From Thalassomonas sp. M1454 (GTDB lineage: Bacteria > Pseudomonadota > Gammaproteobacteria > Enterobacterales > Alteromonadaceae), in the NCBI RefSeq assembly GCF_007097525.1, contig NZ_VKDD01000002.1, forward strand, positions 434,001 through 498,000: 64,000 nucleotides of DNA, written 5' to 3'. The position numbers and the translations under genes were made by a program. This document shows, one piece after another, positions 45,035-53,319 of the stretch. The notes below the pieces were generated by a model. The model ran no database searches. It was not told the DNA's origin and saw only the letters and a program-made list of their open reading frames with translations. Numbering within the stretch: the stretch's first letter is position 1; each line of letters starts with the position of its first letter.

Positions 45035-46735
45035 ATGTTTTCAAAGTCATTTAATAAAACATCAAATTTTGTCAAAGAAACATCAGGTGAAGTTTTTGAA
45101 AAAATAAAAGTATTTGATGAAAAAACTGGTGCGTCTGATAAAGCAACTAAGATTCTCAATTCACTTTCTTCAAAAGTTAAAAAAAATAGCTTTGATGCAG
45201 GGGGGAATGCGAAGAAGGGCGAGCTGACGGACGATATAAATGAAACTGTTTTTATACCTGTAAATAATAAAGTTCAAAAATATGGGATAAGTGACATGTT
45301 ATCAACTGCCAAAAATAACGTTGTTTATGGGTATGGGGTCGTTAGAGGATGCATAAAAAATTACAATGAACCTAAGGATGCAAAAGAATTATTAGTTAAT
45401 ACCCGAGAAGAGCTTATATATATAAATTCATGCATTTTACAAGTTAGCAAAAAAGACTCTGAGCAATTAGCTTCTAACTTTGGTAAAGCTATTTCAGCCA
45501 AAGTAGCTGGTATAGCAAGTGCTGGTGGATTATTTGCATTGGTAAGTTCATTTGGCAGTGCGAGCACAGGTACTGCTATTGCAGGATTATCGGGAGCTGC
45601 GGCTAACAGTGCAACTCTGGCATGGATTGGCTCTTTAGTTGGCGGTGGTATGGCTGCAGGCGCGGTTGTAACTAGTGGTGTCGGCTTGTTGGTAGGTGCT
45701 GTTGCGTATAGTGCTTTGAGTAGTGAACCGAGAGATATTGAAAAGCTCTCTGATGAAGAACGTAAAATTATAGAGAGTTCAGCTTTACTCATTGCCGCTA
45801 TCGATGAAGTATTATTAAATAACCCTGTGCAGTTAAGTTTGACGGAAGCAAAAGTATTACTAAATGACGTCATTAATCCGTTAAATGAGCAACTTAAAAA
45901 TCATAAAAACATGATTATGGAAGAATTGAATGAAACTAATAAGATTCGTTTTCAAGAGCATGCATTAACTGATTTTCAAGGTAATGTTGTAAATGGATTT
46001 AAATATTATATTAAAAATACTCCGTACAAAATGAGCCCAGTTTTTGCAATATCTGGTGTTGTTTTTGCTTTGTTGAGTAGTCAAGAAATAGAAGGTACGC
46101 CAGAAAATTTAATTGCAATTGAAGCACTTAAACGCATGAATAATGAGTGGAGTGATTACACTCATTCTGAGTTAGGTGCGGCCTTGTCGAGTTATTCATT
46201 AGAAAGCTTAAAAGGTGTCGCTAACAATGCTAAAGGCATATATCACGAGTTACTATATGTTGACGAATTTAACCGTCAGAATGTTGACCAACAAGCTCGA
46301 TTATTTGAAAAAACAAATGAACCAGGTGCTGATATTCAAATATATTCTGTAGATACCGGCGAAATAATACAAGAAGCCCAGTTGAAAGCCTTGCAAGACA
46401 GCAGTGGTATTTATCAACATTTTGATAAATACCCAGATATTGAGGTGATTGCAACGAATGAAATTGCCAGCTTATTTGATAATGTTGAAGCATCTGGCTT
46501 AACAAATGAAGAATTAATTGCAGATATGAATTCGGTTATTTCTAAACTTTCATCCGATACTCCTTTAGATGCTGCAACTGATACCGCGGCGTTTTCTTTA
46601 TTGTTCTCTGCAGGGAAGGAGGCTATAGAGGTATTAAGAGGTCAGAAGGAACTAGGTGATGCAGGAAAAGAAACTGCGCTAAATGTATCTGTAGCAGCAA
46701 GTAGTACTTTATTGGCAAGCTATCTGTTTTCGTGA
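45035..46735 (+). CDS. 566-aa island protein: glycine-rich hydrophobic core and possible nuclease fold
   Basis: A good ribosome site (AAAGGAAC) precedes the ATG. Residues about 155-230 are a Gly/Ala-rich hydrophobic stretch (GIASAGGLFALVSSFG, SLVGGGMAAGAVVTSGVGLL) like membrane-inserting glycine zippers. Around residues 395-450, GIYHELLYVDEFN, GADIQIYS and EIIQEAQLKAL give a Glu...Asp...Glu-x-Gln-x-Lys spacing reminiscent of PD-(D/E)xK nucleases; this is inference from motif shape only. Another hydrophobic tail ends the protein. No family recognised. It lies beside the dnd operon inside the island. Confidence 0.55.
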   Translation: MFSKSFNKTSNFVKETSGEVFEKIKVFDEKTGASDKATKILNSLSSKVKKNSFDAGGNAKKGELTDDINETVFIPVNNKVQKYGISDMLSTAKNNVVYGYGVVRGCIKNYNEPKDAKELLVNTREELIYINSCILQVSKKDSEQLASNFGKAISAKVAGIASAGGLFALVSSFGSASTGTAIAGLSGAAANSATLAWIGSLVGGGMAAGAVVTSGVGLLVGAVAYSALSSEPRDIEKLSDEERKIIESSALLIAAIDEVLLNNPVQLSLTEAKVLLNDVINPLNEQLKNHKNMIMEELNETNKIRFQEHALTDFQGNVVNGFKYYIKNTPYKMSPVFAISGVVFALLSSQEIEGTPENLIAIEALKRMNNEWSDYTHSELGAALSSYSLESLKGVANNAKGIYHELLYVDEFNRQNVDQQARLFEKTNEPGADIQIYSVDTGEIIQEAQLKALQDSSGIYQHFDKYPDIEVIATNEIASLFDNVEASGLTNEELIADMNSVISKLSSDTPLDAATDTAAFSLLFSAGKEAIEVLRGQKELGDAGKETALNVSVAASSTLLASYLFS

Positions 46736-46779
46736 TTTTTATAAATTGAACATATGAAGTTATGTTTTATTATTAAGCT

Positions 46780-46797
46780 TATCAGCTTAAGCTGATA
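46780..46797. repeat. 18-bp perfect palindrome between the 566-aa and 120-aa genes
   Basis: TATCAGCTTAAGCTGATA. It lies 45 bases after one stop and 57 before the next start. It could be an operator or part of a weak terminator; no T-run follows. Confidence 0.5.
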
Positions 46798-46853
46798 GTT
46801 CAGAGACAAGGTTCAACTTAGCGAACTATATAGCCAAATAAAAGGGTAACCGT

Positions 46854-47216
46854 ATGTGCGAAATAAACAATACATTAACTTTGTGTACCTGTGATGATGA
46901 AGTTGATACGTCTCAACCCCATTGGATTTTGAGAAGGTGTGATCCTAATCAGCCTGAAAATAATGCGATTTCAATGGGAAAGCTTAAATTTCCTAAATTT
47001 GATAGCAACCTAGTAAATAGCTTGTGTCGGGAGCTAGCTAGCCGTAATTGTTTTGATTTTGACTACAAGCCTTTTGAAGGTGATACGCTAGCCTTCAATA
47101 CTTTAGATACTAGAATAGTATTGAAATTTACATCAGGTGGTTGGGGTTATGATATGCCTTCATTTGAAAGACCTAAGCTCTATACTAAAGCTAGTGGTTA
47201 TATTAATAATATTTAG
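46854..47216 (+). CDS. Hypothetical protein, 120 aa
   Basis: MCEINNTLTLCTCDDEVDTS and on, Cys-rich at the start (three Cys in the first 13) with WILRRC, then a mixed fold ending WGYDMPSFERPKLYTK. No family recognised. It is the last gene of the island before RNA block 5. Confidence 0.5.
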   Translation: MCEINNTLTLCTCDDEVDTSQPHWILRRCDPNQPENNAISMGKLKFPKFDSNLVNSLCRELASRNCFDFDYKPFEGDTLAFNTLDTRIVLKFTSGGWGYDMPSFERPKLYTKASGYINNI

Positions 47217-47303
47217 AGAATATCTATAGGATCAGCTTTCACATTAATAATAGACTCTACATGCTTCTATTAAGAATATTAACAAAACATTCACAACAAA
47301 GTG

Positions 47304-47433
47304 TTGCAGTGTTTTACATTTGGTTAACGGCATTATTTCTAGAAAGGTTTAATATTAAACACAGTTAACTTTCATAGTTTTCCTCCCTGAAATGCTATAT
47401 TTTTTGCCCGACTTCTTAGTCGGGCTTTTTTTT
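47304..47433 (+). ncRNA. Conserved 130-bp block, putative small RNA copy 5
   Basis: Same block as copies 1-4 but on the plus strand, right of the island. TTGCAGTGTTTTACATTTGGTTAACGG, CTAGAAAG, GTTTAATATTAAAC, CTTTCATAG, TTTTCCTCCCTG and the terminator GCCCGACT..AGTCGGGC with eight T. The terminator loop base matches copy 3. Confidence 0.65.
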
Positions 47434-47505
47434 GTCTGAACTTCAGGTGGCACGATTGGTTACCATGGCATGACGTTATATATTCCAGAAGAAATGTACT
47501 AATTA

Positions 47506-47536
47506 CAAAAAAGCCAGAATATAAATTCTGGCTTTG
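47506..47536 (-). terminator. Terminator after the DUF1523 gene
   Basis: AGCCAGAAT / ATTCTGGCT stem with a 4-nt loop; on the minus strand a T-run follows. Confidence 0.85.
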
Positions 47537-47558
47537 TGTTATCTGTGGCTTAGCTTGT

Positions 47559-48146
47559 TTAAGAATTATCTTCTAGCGTTTGTTTTGTTGCTTCTGCATC
47601 TGGTAGTAATACGCTAGCTTTAAGTCTGCTTTTTAAACGAATTAGTTTAAATGCAAAGTAGCTGAACAATAGGGTATTAAAAATTAAACCAAAGTAACCT
47701 AACCAAGATAAACCATTAATTTGAGTGTTAGTTTTTTCAATTGATAAAACGTTAGGGAAGATTGATAAAATATTTGAGCGGAAACCGTAGTATTTAACAA
47801 CAGCTGTTGAATCTTGTACGTTTTGAGCTTCAGCTTGTGTGTCGGCGCTGTCAAACTTAAAGTAAACCCAGTTATCTTCGTTGCGTAGTACAAAAGATTT
47901 ATCTATTTGTGTGGTGTAAATGTAATACGTGTCAACGTAGGCATGGGCGTTACTCTCATCTACTTGTGAGCGCTTAGCTTCGGTACCTGTTATTTCTACT
48001 GTTTTATATGATGGGGCGTAAATAAATATTACGGTGCTAGTAACAATAAATAGAACCAGTAGTAATGAGTATACAAATTTAAACTTGTCGGCAATAAAAA
48101 GAGTTAGGCTGTTTTTTAAATTAAATCGAGATTTTGAAGCTTGCAT
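47559..48146 (-). CDS. DUF1523-family membrane protein
   Basis: 195 residues with hydrophobic segments near residues 25-48 and 150-172. Between them is the family pattern: VEITGTEAKRS, YIYTTQIDKSFVLRNEDNWVYFKFDSADTQAEAQ and VVKYYGFRSNILSIFPN. Unknown function; probably an inner-membrane protein with a periplasmic domain. Flanked by RNA blocks 5 and 6. Confidence 0.8.
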   Translation of the reverse strand: MQASKSRFNLKNSLTLFIADKFKFVYSLLLVLFIVTSTVIFIYAPSYKTVEITGTEAKRSQVDESNAHAYVDTYYIYTTQIDKSFVLRNEDNWVYFKFDSADTQAEAQNVQDSTAVVKYYGFRSNILSIFPNVLSIEKTNTQINGLSWLGYFGLIFNTLLFSYFAFKLIRLKSRLKASVLLPDAEATKQTLEDNS

Positions 48147-48344
48147 TTGCTTTGCCCTTATCGCTAGGTGTTTAGTAACTGTATTTGCGGTTTAATATTA
48201 TTTAAACAACGTGTTATAAATTATACGGTTTTAAGTAACTTAAAAGTGTTTTAAATTGTACCTTGTAGATTGAAAGCTATGAGTTTAATAAGCATTTAAG
48301 CTAACTTAGCGAGCAAATATGAGAAGTTCATTGTTGCTATGGAT

Positions 48345-48527
48345 TCAGTATTCTTCTTCATCTTCACACTCATCACCAAAAATTTCATTTAAAACAAAAA
48401 TACCTGCCAGCATTGGGAATAGGGTAAAGACCTTCATCATGATGTAAAAGGGTAGCCAAATAGGAAACGTTAAAAACAAGAATAAATAAGCATGTATTTT
48501 AAGTATTGTTGAAAAGATAAGGTTCAT
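48345..48527 (-). CDS. Small membrane protein, 60 aa, acidic C-terminus
   Basis: Two hydrophobic stretches (ILKIHAYLFLFLTFPIWLPFY and FTLFPMLAGIFVLNEIF), then GDECEDEEEY. No family recognised. Composition fits a real small inner-membrane protein, not a chance frame. It sits alone between the DUF1523 gene and RNA block 6. Confidence 0.5.
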   Translation of the reverse strand: MNLIFSTILKIHAYLFLFLTFPIWLPFYIMMKVFTLFPMLAGIFVLNEIFGDECEDEEEY

Positions 48528-48646
48528 CGTTTTTTTAGTTATCGTTAGGTTTGTGTAGTTGTTTATATTTTATGCTGTATTGATTGTGTATGTTGTTTCT
48601 ATTTGTAAGTTAAGATCATCGTTAACAAAACATTCACAACAAACCT

Positions 48647-48776
48647 TTGCAGTGTTTTACATTTGGTTAACGGTATTTTTTCTAGAAAGGTTTAATATTA
48701 AACACAGTTAACTTTCATAGTTTTCCTCCCTGAAATGCTATATTTTTTGCCCGACTCCTTAGTCGGGCTTTTTTTT
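48647..48776 (+). ncRNA. Conserved 130-bp block, putative small RNA copy 6
   Basis: Plus-strand copy. It shares with copy 5 an extended upstream stretch (TAACAAAACATTCACAACAAA) before TTGCAG. The RNA would run from about 48683 (CTAGAAAGG) to the T-run at 48776, and contains the CTAGAAAG/CTTTCATAG stem, TTTTCCTCCCTG and the terminator. A REP-like pair follows on its 3' side, mirroring copies 1-3. Confidence 0.68.
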
Positions 48777-48790
48777 GTCTTTTTTTTAAA

Positions 48791-48904
48791 GATGGGATCC
48801 TGAATCAAGTTCAGGATGACATGCACTTTTTGGGTGACTAGAGCGGTGAAGGAGGGAGTTATGAATAAATGGCATGATGGATTCCCGCCTGCGCGGGAAC
48901 GACG
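48791..48904. repeat. REP-like palindromes next to RNA block 6
   Basis: GATCCTGAATCAAGTTCAGGATGAC (48796-48820) and GGATTCCCGCCTGCGCGGGAACGACG (48879-48904), the same two families as on the left side but in reverse orientation, matching the reversed RNA block. The rest of 48905-49042 shows nothing I can name. Confidence 0.78.
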
Positions 48905-49042
48905 GTGTGATAAAGGAAATGTGAATTAGGGCTTTACAAATAACTACAGCATTTGATTCACTATTTATTTACAATGCTTCTGTTGGCGACACTTTAGGTC
49001 GCTGTTTTTTTGTGTAGTACATTAATTGTTTAGTGGTCGTTA

Positions 49043-49771
49043 ATGATTCAAAAGTCTTTTGCTGTTTTCATGCTTGTTTTGTGCGTGCTGTTTTCTGTTG
49101 AAAGTAGTGCGGCTAATGTAGTTAAAAAATCTTCCTCGGGCATTTGTCATGATCAACAAAGCTCTTATTACTCGCGCACCAAAAACTTTACTCCTTATAA
49201 TAGTGTTCAAGCTTGTTTAGATTCTGGTGGCCGTTTATCTAAAGGTGCTATTACGCCTAAGGTATCAGGTCCTAGTGGCTCTGTTGCTGGTTTGCCATAT
49301 AAGCGCAGTTACTTTGGTCATGGTTGGGATGATGCTGACGGTGATTGTCAAAACTCTCGTATGGAAGCATTAATTTCTCAGTCTGTTGGCCCCGTTCATT
49401 TTAAAGACTCTCGTAAATGTCAGGTGCGCTCGGGTAAGTGGATTTCACCTTTTACAGGGGCTGTTATTTATGATGCCTCAAGTATTGATATAGACCACGT
49501 TGTACCGCTTAAGTGGGCTTGGTTACATGGCGCTAATACGTGGACTGATGCTAAGCGTTTAGCTTTTGCTAATGATGGCGCTAACTTATGGAGTGTCGAA
49601 GCAAGCTTAAATCGCTCTAAAGGGGCAAAAGGAATTATTGATTGGTTACCGCCAACTAATCAATGCCAATACATAGCTCGCTTTATACGAGTAATGAAAA
49701 CTTATAAGTTAACGGTAAATGATGGTGAGCTTGAGGAAATGAATGCAATTAAGGCGAGTTACTGCTCTTAA
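49043..49771 (+). CDS. Secreted HNH endonuclease (DUF1524 / GmrSD-type)
   Basis: 242 residues with a signal peptide (VLCVLFSVESSAANV). The C-terminal half has the HNH core: SIDIDHVVPLKWAWLHGA near residue 155, FANDGANLW and LNRSKGAKGIIDWLPP. The His-Val and Asn/Asp residues form the metal-finger nuclease site. The N-terminal part is Ser/Gly/Cys-rich with six Cys, probably disulfide-bonded. Likely a periplasmic or released nuclease. Transcribed alone. Confidence 0.88.
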   Translation: MIQKSFAVFMLVLCVLFSVESSAANVVKKSSSGICHDQQSSYYSRTKNFTPYNSVQACLDSGGRLSKGAITPKVSGPSGSVAGLPYKRSYFGHGWDDADGDCQNSRMEALISQSVGPVHFKDSRKCQVRSGKWISPFTGAVIYDASSIDIDHVVPLKWAWLHGANTWTDAKRLAFANDGANLWSVEASLNRSKGAKGIIDWLPPTNQCQYIARFIRVMKTYKLTVNDGELEEMNAIKASYCS

Positions 49772-49799
49772 GCTTTTATTTTTATATTCGCAGTTTTAG

Positions 49800-50105
49800 T
49801 TAAAACACTTCGCCATGGTTATTATTGGCACAAGCTTTACACAGTAAATTATCAAACATGTGATTGCTTAGGTTTAACTCGTTACATTCGCTGCACGTTA
49901 AAAAATACTCTTCGTTTTTAATGATATCTTCTATTGCTTGATTGATAGCTTGCTCGTTACTGTCTTTTGGTAGGGTAGTGATCAGCTTTATGCTTTCTTG
50001 TGGCGTGAAAGGCTCAGGCCACGAAATATCTTTTAAATATATATTGGTGTGGTGTTCATCAATTTCTATTTTGAAGTAACGATCGACAAAGGTATTTTTA
50101 CTCAT
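49800..50105 (-). CDS. Hypothetical protein with a C-terminal CxxC pair
   Basis: 101 residues. TCSECNEL and LLCKACANN near the C-terminus look like a small zinc ribbon. The rest is acidic with SIKLITTLPKDSNEQAINQAIED. No family recognised. It faces the toxin-antitoxin promoter region divergently. Confidence 0.55.
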   Translation of the reverse strand: MSKNTFVDRYFKIEIDEHHTNIYLKDISWPEPFTPQESIKLITTLPKDSNEQAINQAIEDIIKNEEYFLTCSECNELNLSNHMFDNLLCKACANNNHGEVF

Positions 50106-50189
50106 AGTTAGCTATTAATTAAATATACAGATTTAAGTTTAGTATAGTGCTTAGTGTCATATTTATAAGTTTTACTAAGATAAAATTGC

Positions 50190-50235
50190 GTATAGCTATT
50201 AGCTACACTATAATTTGTGTAGTTATTAGATATAC
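50190..50235. promoter_or_regulatory. Toxin-antitoxin promoter with a large inverted repeat
   Basis: Two 19-bp arms (50190-50208 and 50217-50235) match in 16 positions as inverted repeats. A perfect -10 box TATAAT (50209-50214) lies in the 8-base spacer. This is the layout expected for autorepression by a TacA-type antitoxin-toxin complex. The antitoxin ATG follows 10 bases later. Confidence 0.7.
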
Positions 50236-50244
50236 GAGGTTTTT

Positions 50245-50508
50245 ATGGCTAAGACATCACCAATAAATATGAGGGTGGAACCATTGCAGCATGAGTTACT
50301 CACGCAAGCCGCTGCCGCACTCAATATGGATAGAACAACCTTCATTCTTGATGTTTCTTGTAAAGAAGCTAGAAACGTTCTTCTTGAACAACGCTTATTT
50401 AGTTTAGATGATGATAAATTTGATGCTTTTGAACAGGCTTTAAATGAACCTGTTGCCAACTATAAACTTGAGAAATTAATGCAAAGTAAAGCGCCATGGG
50501 AAGAATAA
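50245..50508 (+). CDS. DUF1778-family antitoxin (TacA-like)
   Basis: 87 residues. N-terminal ribbon-helix-helix part NMRVEPLQHELLTQAAAALNMDRTTFIL binds DNA. The C-terminal DDDKFDAFEQALNEPVANYKLEKLM wraps the toxin and is the usual 'F-x-x-x-L-x-x-P' of this family. Overlaps the acetyltransferase toxin gene by 13 bases, so the two are coupled. Confidence 0.9.
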   Translation: MAKTSPINMRVEPLQHELLTQAAAALNMDRTTFILDVSCKEARNVLLEQRLFSLDDDKFDAFEQALNEPVANYKLEKLMQSKAPWEE

Positions 50509-50993
50509 GCGAACCTTTGTCGTTAAATTCTTCGTTTGATTTAACCGAGTTCGATTGTGGTGAAGAGTCCTTAAATTACTTTTTAAAAAAGAAAAGTATG
50601 AAAAACCAAATCTCGGGTGCAAGTAAAACCTATGTTTGTACTGTTGATGGCAAGGTTGTGGCTTATTATTCTTTAGCCTTCGGTTGCGTAGAAAGAAAGC
50701 TCCCGCCAGGTAATATAAAAAGAAATATGCCCGAAAATATTCCTGTCATTATATTGGGAAGGTTAGCTGTTGATAAACAATTTGCTCAATCAGGTTTAGG
50801 AAGTCAGTTACTGCGCAATGCGATATTACGCAGTTTGAATGTATCACGAACTATTGGCGTTAAAGCTATATTAGTTCACGCCTTATCACAGCAAGCAAAA
50901 TCCTTTTATAGTCAGTATGGTTTTATTACCGCACCATTTAACGAAAACATGTTGCTTTATTCTTTAGATAATCTTAAAAAATCGCTTAAATAA
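50496..50993 (+). CDS. GNAT acetyltransferase toxin (TacT/AtaT-like)
   Basis: 165 residues. FDCGEESLNYFLKKKSMKNQ, the VAYYSLAFG strand, then IPVIILGRLAVDKQFAQSGLGSQLL, the acetyl-CoA P-loop (Q-S-G-L-G-S), and HALSQQAKSFYSQYGF with the catalytic Tyr. Toxins of this family acetylate aminoacyl-tRNA and stop translation. Paired with the upstream antitoxin. Confidence 0.9.
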   Translation: MGRISEPLSLNSSFDLTEFDCGEESLNYFLKKKSMKNQISGASKTYVCTVDGKVVAYYSLAFGCVERKLPPGNIKRNMPENIPVIILGRLAVDKQFAQSGLGSQLLRNAILRSLNVSRTIGVKAILVHALSQQAKSFYSQYGFITAPFNENMLLYSLDNLKKSLK

Positions 50994-51026
50994 GGTTTAT
51001 TTAATAGTAATGTAAGGCCATAGGCA

Positions 51027-52358
51027 TTAACCGTATTTACGCATAGCATCAATTGCTAAGCCCATACCAACACTGCCAAACTTATCGCCATTAATAATTT
51101 CGGTGTGCGGGAATAAAGATTCAATGCTTTGTTTAACCATTGGGATTGCAGTGGTACCGCCAGTCATAAATACTTTGGTTATATCGCTGCGCTTTAAGCC
51201 TGCTTCTTCAATGGTAGCAATGGCTTGCTGTTGAATTTTATCTACTTCGTTATCTACCGCGTCATGTAATTGATTGATGCTTAGGTCGATGCTTAAATCT
51301 TTTTCAAGATAGTCTAAATCAATCGCCGTTTTTTGCATGTTGGTTAAATCAATCTTGGCTTGCTCAACATCAATTGCTAATAAATGACCTTCGCGGCGAT
51401 TAATCAGTTTTAATAAGCGGTCGATAAGATTTTTGTTTGCAACACGAAAGGCAAGATCGTTTAACGATCCTATGGTGTTCTTTTCATATAAATGATGGAT
51501 TTTGTGCCAGGTTGCTAAGTCGTGATAATAGCTAGATGGCATAAACATTTCTGTTGATTCGGTATAAGTGTCGGTTGAAACCGATTTACGAATACTAAAG
51601 TTTTTTTCAAAGTTTGCGGTTTGCGCTCTTGGCTTAAACTTACTTTTGTAACCTAAGTGCGGCATAACCGTTTCAAGGCTTAGCTTGCGATCAAAGTCGG
51701 TACCGCCAATATGAATACCACCATTAGCTAAAATGTCGTCTTTGCGATCATAACGCTCACTACGCTCTGGTGAAATTCGTACCACTGAGAAATCTGATGT
51801 ACCACCACCAATATCAACAATTAAGGCGATTTCTTCTTTATCGACACTTTGCTCGTAATCAAGGGCTGCGGCTATTGGCTCGTATTGAAATTGCACCTCA
51901 GCAAAGCCAGCGCGAATAGCGGCTGATTCAAGAGTGTCTTGCGCTAATAAGTCGGCTTCTTTGTCGCCATCAACAAAGTGTACTGGGCGGCCAAGTACAA
52001 CTTGCTCAAACGCTTGGTTTGCACTGCGTTCGGCAGTTGCTTTTAAGTGGCTTAAAAAGCTGGTGAGTATATCGGCAAAGGGTACGAGTTGTGATTTGAT
52101 TTGGGTTTTTTCATCCATAAGAGATGTACCCAATACGCTTTTTAACGAGCGCATAATACGGCCAAATTCACCATCGATGTATTCGTTTAATGCGGCGCGG
52201 CCTAAAAAGGTACGGTTTTCTTCAAAGTGAAAAAATATGGCGCTAGGTATAGTTACCTTGCCGTCTTCAAGCGGGATTAAAATAGCTTTATTGTTTTGGT
52301 CGATAGTGCCAAAGGTAGAGTTAGAGGTACCAAAATCAAGTCCGCAAAAAGTGTTCAC
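51027..52358 (-). CDS. yegD: Hsp70-like protein YegD
   Basis: 443 residues. GLDFGTSNSTFG at the N-terminus (phosphate 1), VDIGGGTSDFSVV (phosphate 2) and VFMTGGTTAIPMVK (adenosine) are the Hsp70/actin ATPase motifs. The substrate-binding C-terminal domain of DnaK is absent, as in YegD. Probably a cytosolic chaperone-like ATPase of unknown client. Divergent from the cold-shock gene. Confidence 0.92.
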   Translation of the reverse strand: MNTFCGLDFGTSNSTFGTIDQNNKAILIPLEDGKVTIPSAIFFHFEENRTFLGRAALNEYIDGEFGRIMRSLKSVLGTSLMDEKTQIKSQLVPFADILTSFLSHLKATAERSANQAFEQVVLGRPVHFVDGDKEADLLAQDTLESAAIRAGFAEVQFQYEPIAAALDYEQSVDKEEIALIVDIGGGTSDFSVVRISPERSERYDRKDDILANGGIHIGGTDFDRKLSLETVMPHLGYKSKFKPRAQTANFEKNFSIRKSVSTDTYTESTEMFMPSSYYHDLATWHKIHHLYEKNTIGSLNDLAFRVANKNLIDRLLKLINRREGHLLAIDVEQAKIDLTNMQKTAIDLDYLEKDLSIDLSINQLHDAVDNEVDKIQQQAIATIEEAGLKRSDITKVFMTGGTTAIPMVKQSIESLFPHTEIINGDKFGSVGMGLAIDAMRKYG

Positions 52359-52525
52359 AAAAGATCCTTATAAAAGCAAAAGCGCAGTAAGTTACGATGA
52401 GTGCTGTATTTTACACGCAAGTGGGCAAATTACTTAATTAAATTGTAGTTATTGACTTAGCTTTGTGAAAATATTTGTTATGATCTGGTTTTGATATCGG
52501 TGTGGTTGTAATAAAAGGATGCAAT

Positions 52526-53194
52526 ATGCGAGTTAAAGGGACATTAACTAAATGGCTAGATGATAAAGGCTTTGGTTTTATCACGCCACTTGCTGGCGGC
52601 AGGGAAGTCTTTGTCCACATTAATAGCTTTGTATCAAAAGGGCAAAGGCCTGAGCAAGGCTGTGTGTTAACTTATGAATTGGTTAAAGATAAACAAGGGC
52701 GTTTAAATGCCGGTAAGGTTACTCATCAAGGCGAGCGTTTAAATCAAAAGCCAAACCTTGCTGCTGGTAAATCAAAAAATTCCTCAGCCAACAAATATAA
52801 AGGCTCAAATTCATTCATCACTTTTACCTTACTGTTCAGCATTGTATTTATTATTGCCTTATTTGCGTTAGTGATATTTACGCCGTTGTCATTTCACTTT
52901 TTTACTGGTTATTTAATCCTAAGCCTACTCACCTTTATATTTTATGGTGTTGATAAACGTGCGGCGCAAAAGGGCAGTTGGCGCATATCTGAAAAGCAAC
53001 TGCATTTGCTGGCGTTAATTGGTGGCTGGCCTGGGGCTGTATTTGCTCAGCAAACGCTGCGCCATAAATCGAAAAAGTTATCTTTCAGGATTGAGCTGTG
53101 GCTGGCGATATTAATTAATGTGGCGGTGTTTGTGTGGTTTTTTGTACCAGGGGCGCAAGCATTGATCAAGCAAGTGGTTGCAATGTTTGTATAA
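52526..53194 (+). CDS. Cold-shock domain fused to DUF1294 membrane domain
   Basis: 222 residues from ATG 52526 (AAAGGA 6 nt upstream), preferred over a GTG eight codons earlier. Residues 1-70 are a cold-shock domain with RNP motif GFGFITP and VFVHINSF. Three hydrophobic segments follow, containing YGVDKRAAQKGSWRISEKQLHLLALIGGWPGA, the DUF1294 signature. A known fusion; it may link RNA binding to the membrane, but the role is unknown. Confidence 0.9.
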   Translation: MRVKGTLTKWLDDKGFGFITPLAGGREVFVHINSFVSKGQRPEQGCVLTYELVKDKQGRLNAGKVTHQGERLNQKPNLAAGKSKNSSANKYKGSNSFITFTLLFSIVFIIALFALVIFTPLSFHFFTGYLILSLLTFIFYGVDKRAAQKGSWRISEKQLHLLALIGGWPGAVFAQQTLRHKSKKLSFRIELWLAILINVAVFVWFFVPGAQALIKQVVAMFV

Positions 53195-53319
53195 ACTGGC
53201 TTAATCAAGCTCTGTAAGATAAAACATAAGCTCTTTAAAGCTTAAGTGAGTTAATTGCTAAAGCATAACGCTTTAGCACTTAGTTTTAAGGAGTTAGCGT
53301 ATTTTTATAAAATACGCCG

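Noticed and set aside
45361-45873. 170-aa minus-strand frame
   Set aside because: A shadow of the 566-aa gene; long only because that gene's Gly/Ala-rich segment avoids stops on the opposite strand.
21229-48776. The 130-bp blocks as insertion-sequence ends or MITEs
   Set aside because: The block ends do not form terminal inverted repeats, no target duplications are apparent, and the internal order of promoter-like part, stem, pyrimidine seed and terminator fits an RNA gene better. Not fully excluded.
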